Source: Mesorhizobium sp. Root102 (GTDB lineage: Bacteria; Pseudomonadota; Alphaproteobacteria; Rhizobiales; Rhizobiaceae). Taken from it: a stretch of 64,000 nt of DNA. The notes under the pieces are model-generated. The model had not been told where the DNA came from, made no database searches, and worked only from the letters and a program-made list of their open reading frames with translations. Positions within the stretch are counted from its first letter, which is position 1. The number at the start of each line of letters is the position of its first letter. The position numbers and the translations under genes were made by a program. This document shows, piece after piece, positions 61,713 to 64,000 of the stretch. Where the stretch lies: contig NZ_LMCP01000001.1 of assembly GCF_001425625.1 (NCBI RefSeq), positions 373,430 to 437,429 on the forward strand. Direction: 5' to 3'.

Positions 61713-62318
61713 TTACTTCAGAGCTTTGATCGCATAGTCGATCAGGTCGTCGGGCATCGCCCGGTTGGTCTTGGCAAGGCACTGTGCCACCATCTGCGGA
61801 TGGCACAGGATAACTGTGGCGGCGCCGAAGCAGCGCGACGCGGTCACCGGGTCCTGTTGCCTGAACTCTCCGGCCTCGATACCGTCGCGAATCACTTCCG
61901 CAAACAGGTCGTGAATGCTGTCGACATGCTTGTCGATCACGCCCCAGTCGCGTTCGAGGGCGACAATGACCATCTCGTGGACCTTCTTGTCGTCAAGCAT
62001 GACCTCCATCGTCATCTTGTATTGCGCATGCACGTAGCGCCTAAGGCGCTCCTCGGCGCTCACCGGCAGGTGCATGATCTCGTAGGCCATCTTGTAGCTG
62101 GCGCCGAGCATCCGGCCGCAGACGGCCTGGTGGATTTCCACCTTGGAGGCGAAGAAGCGATAGATGTTGGCCGGCGACATGCCGAGTTCACGGGCAATGT
62201 CGGCGACATTGGTCTTGCCGTAGCCATAGTGCCGGAACAGGCGCTCGGCGCAGTCGAGAATGCGCGTCACATTTTCCTGTCGGGCGGCGTCGGCGACTAT
62301 GGTAGCGGCTTCGGACAT
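61713..62318 (-). CDS. TetR family transcriptional regulator of the second RND system
   Basis: 201 residues: HTH at ~15-58 (RILDCAERLFRHYGYGKTNVADIARELGMSPANIYRFFASKVEI) and a helical effector domain of the TetR_C type (KMTMEVMLDDKKVHEMVIVALERDWG). It is first of a minus-strand operon with the adaptor and pump. A 16-bp perfect inverted repeat just upstream of its start is the probable operator, implying autorepression that also governs the pump. Confidence 0.9.
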   Translation of the reverse strand: MSEAATIVADAARQENVTRILDCAERLFRHYGYGKTNVADIARELGMSPANIYRFFASKVEIHQAVCGRMLGASYKMAYEIMHLPVSAEERLRRYVHAQYKMTMEVMLDDKKVHEMVIVALERDWGVIDKHVDSIHDLFAEVIRDGIEAGEFRQQDPVTASRCFGAATVILCHPQMVAQCLAKTNRAMPDDLIDYAIKALK

Positions 62319-62330
62319 GATCCTCTGTCA

Positions 62331-62370
62331 ATTTACGAGTGACGAATTTCAACTTTCGTCACTCGTAAAT
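62331..62370. promoter_or_regulatory. 16-bp perfect inverted repeat, TetR operator candidate
   Basis: ATTTACGAGTGACGAA (62331-62346) and TTCGTCACTCGTAAAT (62355-62370) with an 8-nt spacer, 12 bp ahead of the tetR ATG. The long, AT-flanked dyad in the promoter of a tetR gene is characteristic. Confidence 0.78.
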
Positions 62371-62545
62371 CGAAATGGGCGACCTGTCAACGCGGATTCT
62401 GTGTACGCGTACGATTGGTGACAGATGGTGACAGAGGGCCTGCTGTCGGCCACCACACGCTTCGATTCCTCAGAGTTGATGACGAGGTCGCGGAGGCTTT
62501 GCCTAACCGCGAAAGTCGTAACTAGAGGAGAGCAGCGACGAGGTC

Positions 62546-64000
62546 TCAGGCGACCTTGGCCATCTCGCGCAGCCGGAACTTCTGAATCTTGCCGGTCGAG
62601 GTCTTTGGGATTTCGGCGAAGATCACCGCCTTCGGCACCTTGAAGCGGGCGAGCAGCGCGCGGCAGTGCTCGATGATCTCGGCCTCGGTCGCCGCCTTGC
62701 CGGGCTTCAGTTCGACATAGGCGACAGGCACCTCGCCCCATTTGTCGTCAGGCCTGGCGACGACACCGCAAGAGGCAACGGACGGGTGCTTGTAGAGCGC
62801 GTCCTCGACCTCGATCGAGGAGATGTTCTCGCCGCCCGAGATGATGATATCCTTGGAGCGGTCCTTGAGCTGGATATAACCGTCGGCGTGCATGACGCCG
62901 AGATCGCCGGAATGGAACCAGCCGCCGGCAAAGGCCTCGTCGCTCGCCTTACGGTTCTTCAAATAGCCTTTCATGACGATGTTGCCGCGGAACATGACCT
63001 CGCCAATGGTCTCGCCGTCGGCCGGTGTCGTCCGCATCGTCTCGGGATCCATCACGGTCAGGCCTTCGAGCGCCGCATAGCGCACGCCCTGCCGCGCCTT
63101 CTTGGCGCTGCGCTCGCTCTTTTCGAGATCGTCCCACGCGCCATGCCATTCGTTGACGACCGCCGGACCATAGGTCTCGGTCAGGCCGTAGAGATGGGTG
63201 ACGGCGAAGCCGGCATCGGCCATCCCCGACAGCACCGCTTCCGGCGGGGGTGCTGCGGCCGTGTTGAAAGTGACCATCTGCGGGAATTCCCGCTTGTCCT
63301 CGTCCCTGGCATTGATCAGCACCGACATGACCACCGGCGCGCCGCACAGATGGGTGACGCCGTGATCGGCAATCGCATCGTAGATCGGCTTCGGCCGCAC
63401 CCAGCGCAGGCAGACATGGGTGCCGGCCTGGACGGCGAGCGTCCAGGGAAAACACCAGCCGTTGCAGTGGAACATCGGCAACGTCCACAGATAGACCGCA
63501 TGCTTGGCCATGCCGGCATGGATGGTGTTGGTGTAGGCCATCAGGGCCGCACCGCGATGGTGGTAGACGACGCCCTTCGGATTGCCCGTTGTTCCGGAAG
63601 TGTAATTGAGCGAGATAGCATCCCATTCGTCGTCGGGCATCGCCCAGGCGAAATCCTCGTCGCCGCCAGCGACGAAGTCCTCATAATCGAGCGAGCCGAT
63701 GCGCTCACCCTTCGGATAGGGTGTGTCGGCCGCGTATTCGGGATCATCATAGTCGATGACCAGCGGCTTGACCTTGGCCAGTTCCAGGGCCTGCTTGACG
63801 ACGCTGGAGAACTCGCGGTCGACGATCAGCACCTTGGTCTCGGCATGGTCGAGCTGGAAGGCGATGACCGCCGCATCAAGGCGGGTGTTGAGCGAATGCA
63901 GCACCGCCTTGGTCATCGGCACGCCGAAATGCGCCTCCAGCATCGGCGGCGTGTTGGACAGCATGACGGTGACGGTATCACCCTTGCCGATGCCGCGCTT
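62546..64000 (-). CDS. Acyl-CoA ligase (AMP-binding family), N-terminus beyond the window
   Basis: About 484 residues are visible, the reading frame continuing past position 64000, so the N-terminal ~60 residues are missing. Adenylate-forming motifs: NYTSGTTGNPKGV, YGLTETYGP, GWFHSGDLGVMHADGYIQLKDRSKDIIISGGENIS and, near the end, KTSTGKIQKFRLR with the catalytic Lys. It activates a carboxylic acid as acyl-AMP and then acyl-CoA. The HHRGA and FHCNGWCFPW stretches resemble a subgroup of medium-chain/short-chain ligases that includes methylmercaptopropionate-CoA ligases (DmdB), but the substrate is open. No regulatory link to the RND genes upstream is seen. Confidence 0.88.
   Translation of the reverse strand, partial: KRGIGKGDTVTVMLSNTPPMLEAHFGVPMTKAVLHSLNTRLDAAVIAFQLDHAETKVLIVDREFSSVVKQALELAKVKPLVIDYDDPEYAADTPYPKGERIGSLDYEDFVAGGDEDFAWAMPDDEWDAISLNYTSGTTGNPKGVVYHHRGAALMAYTNTIHAGMAKHAVYLWTLPMFHCNGWCFPWTLAVQAGTHVCLRWVRPKPIYDAIADHGVTHLCGAPVVMSVLINARDEDKREFPQMVTFNTAAAPPPEAVLSGMADAGFAVTHLYGLTETYGPAVVNEWHGAWDDLEKSERSAKKARQGVRYAALEGLTVMDPETMRTTPADGETIGEVMFRGNIVMKGYLKNRKASDEAFAGGWFHSGDLGVMHADGYIQLKDRSKDIIISGGENISSIEVEDALYKHPSVASCGVVARPDDKWGEVPVAYVELKPGKAATEAEIIEHCRALLARFKVPKAVIFAEIPKTSTGKIQKFRLREMAKVA

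Noticed and set aside
1..64000. CRISPR arrays, tRNA/rRNA genes, insertion sequences, integrases or prophage genes
   Set aside because: Looked for regularly spaced repeats, tRNA-like cloverleaf ends and transposase/integrase motifs; none was seen by eye.

Overview
The window looks like chromosomal DNA of a Mesorhizobium-type alphaproteobacterium (order Hyphomicrobiales). It has high GC, many ABC uptake systems with catabolic genes attached, GntR/LacI/LysR/TetR regulators, a palindromic intergenic repeat of the kind scattered through rhizobial genomes (46013-46061) and an anti-Shine-Dalgarno (CCUCCUCCC) small RNA. No tRNA, rRNA, phage, IS element or CRISPR array was seen. Both edges cut genes: a polyamine-type binding protein on the left and an acyl-CoA ligase on the right.

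Layout. (1) 1-3.9 kb, minus strand: a spermidine/putrescine-type ABC importer with a PuuB-like FAD oxidase. (2) 4.0-11.4 kb: a sugar-acid catabolic locus made of an SMP-30 lactonase facing a GntR-led operon (enolase-superfamily dehydratase, sugar ABC importer, SDR dehydrogenase, mutarotase). (3) 11.5-15.4 kb: an FAH-family 2-keto-3-deoxy acid enzyme followed by an RbsA-like ATPase and a permease that have no binding protein of their own. (4) 15.6-19.6 kb: a Frc-like sugar importer and a LacI regulator whose start region is tandemly duplicated. (5) 19.7-19.9 kb: a CUCCUCCC-loop sRNA. (6) 20-25.4 kb: a TetR-controlled RND pump and adaptor. (7) 25.4-28.3 kb: LysR with a 2-oxoglutarate/Fe(II) oxygenase, and an SDR.

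(8) 28.7-57.1 kb is the centrepiece: what appears to be a complete locus for trimethylamine/TMAO use. The inferred route is TMAO uptake (TmoXVW); TMA to TMAO (Tmm); TMAO to dimethylamine plus formaldehyde (Tdm); DMA to monomethylamine (DmmABC with a GcvT-type partner); MMA to gamma-glutamylmethylamide (GmaS); N-methylglutamate (MgsABC); and finally glutamate plus a C1 unit (MgdABCD). Around these sit an XRE-cupin regulator, a GFA protein, two APC permeases and five small or uncharacterised membrane proteins. A TTCAC(N4-6)TGAA-like motif recurs upstream of several of these units and may mark a regulon.

(9) 57.1-62.4 kb: a second RND pump, lipoprotein adaptor and TetR repressor with a 16-bp perfect inverted repeat upstream. 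(10) 62.5-64 kb: an acyl-CoA ligase running off the edge.

Functions are assigned from motifs, gene order and recalled family features; no database search was run.
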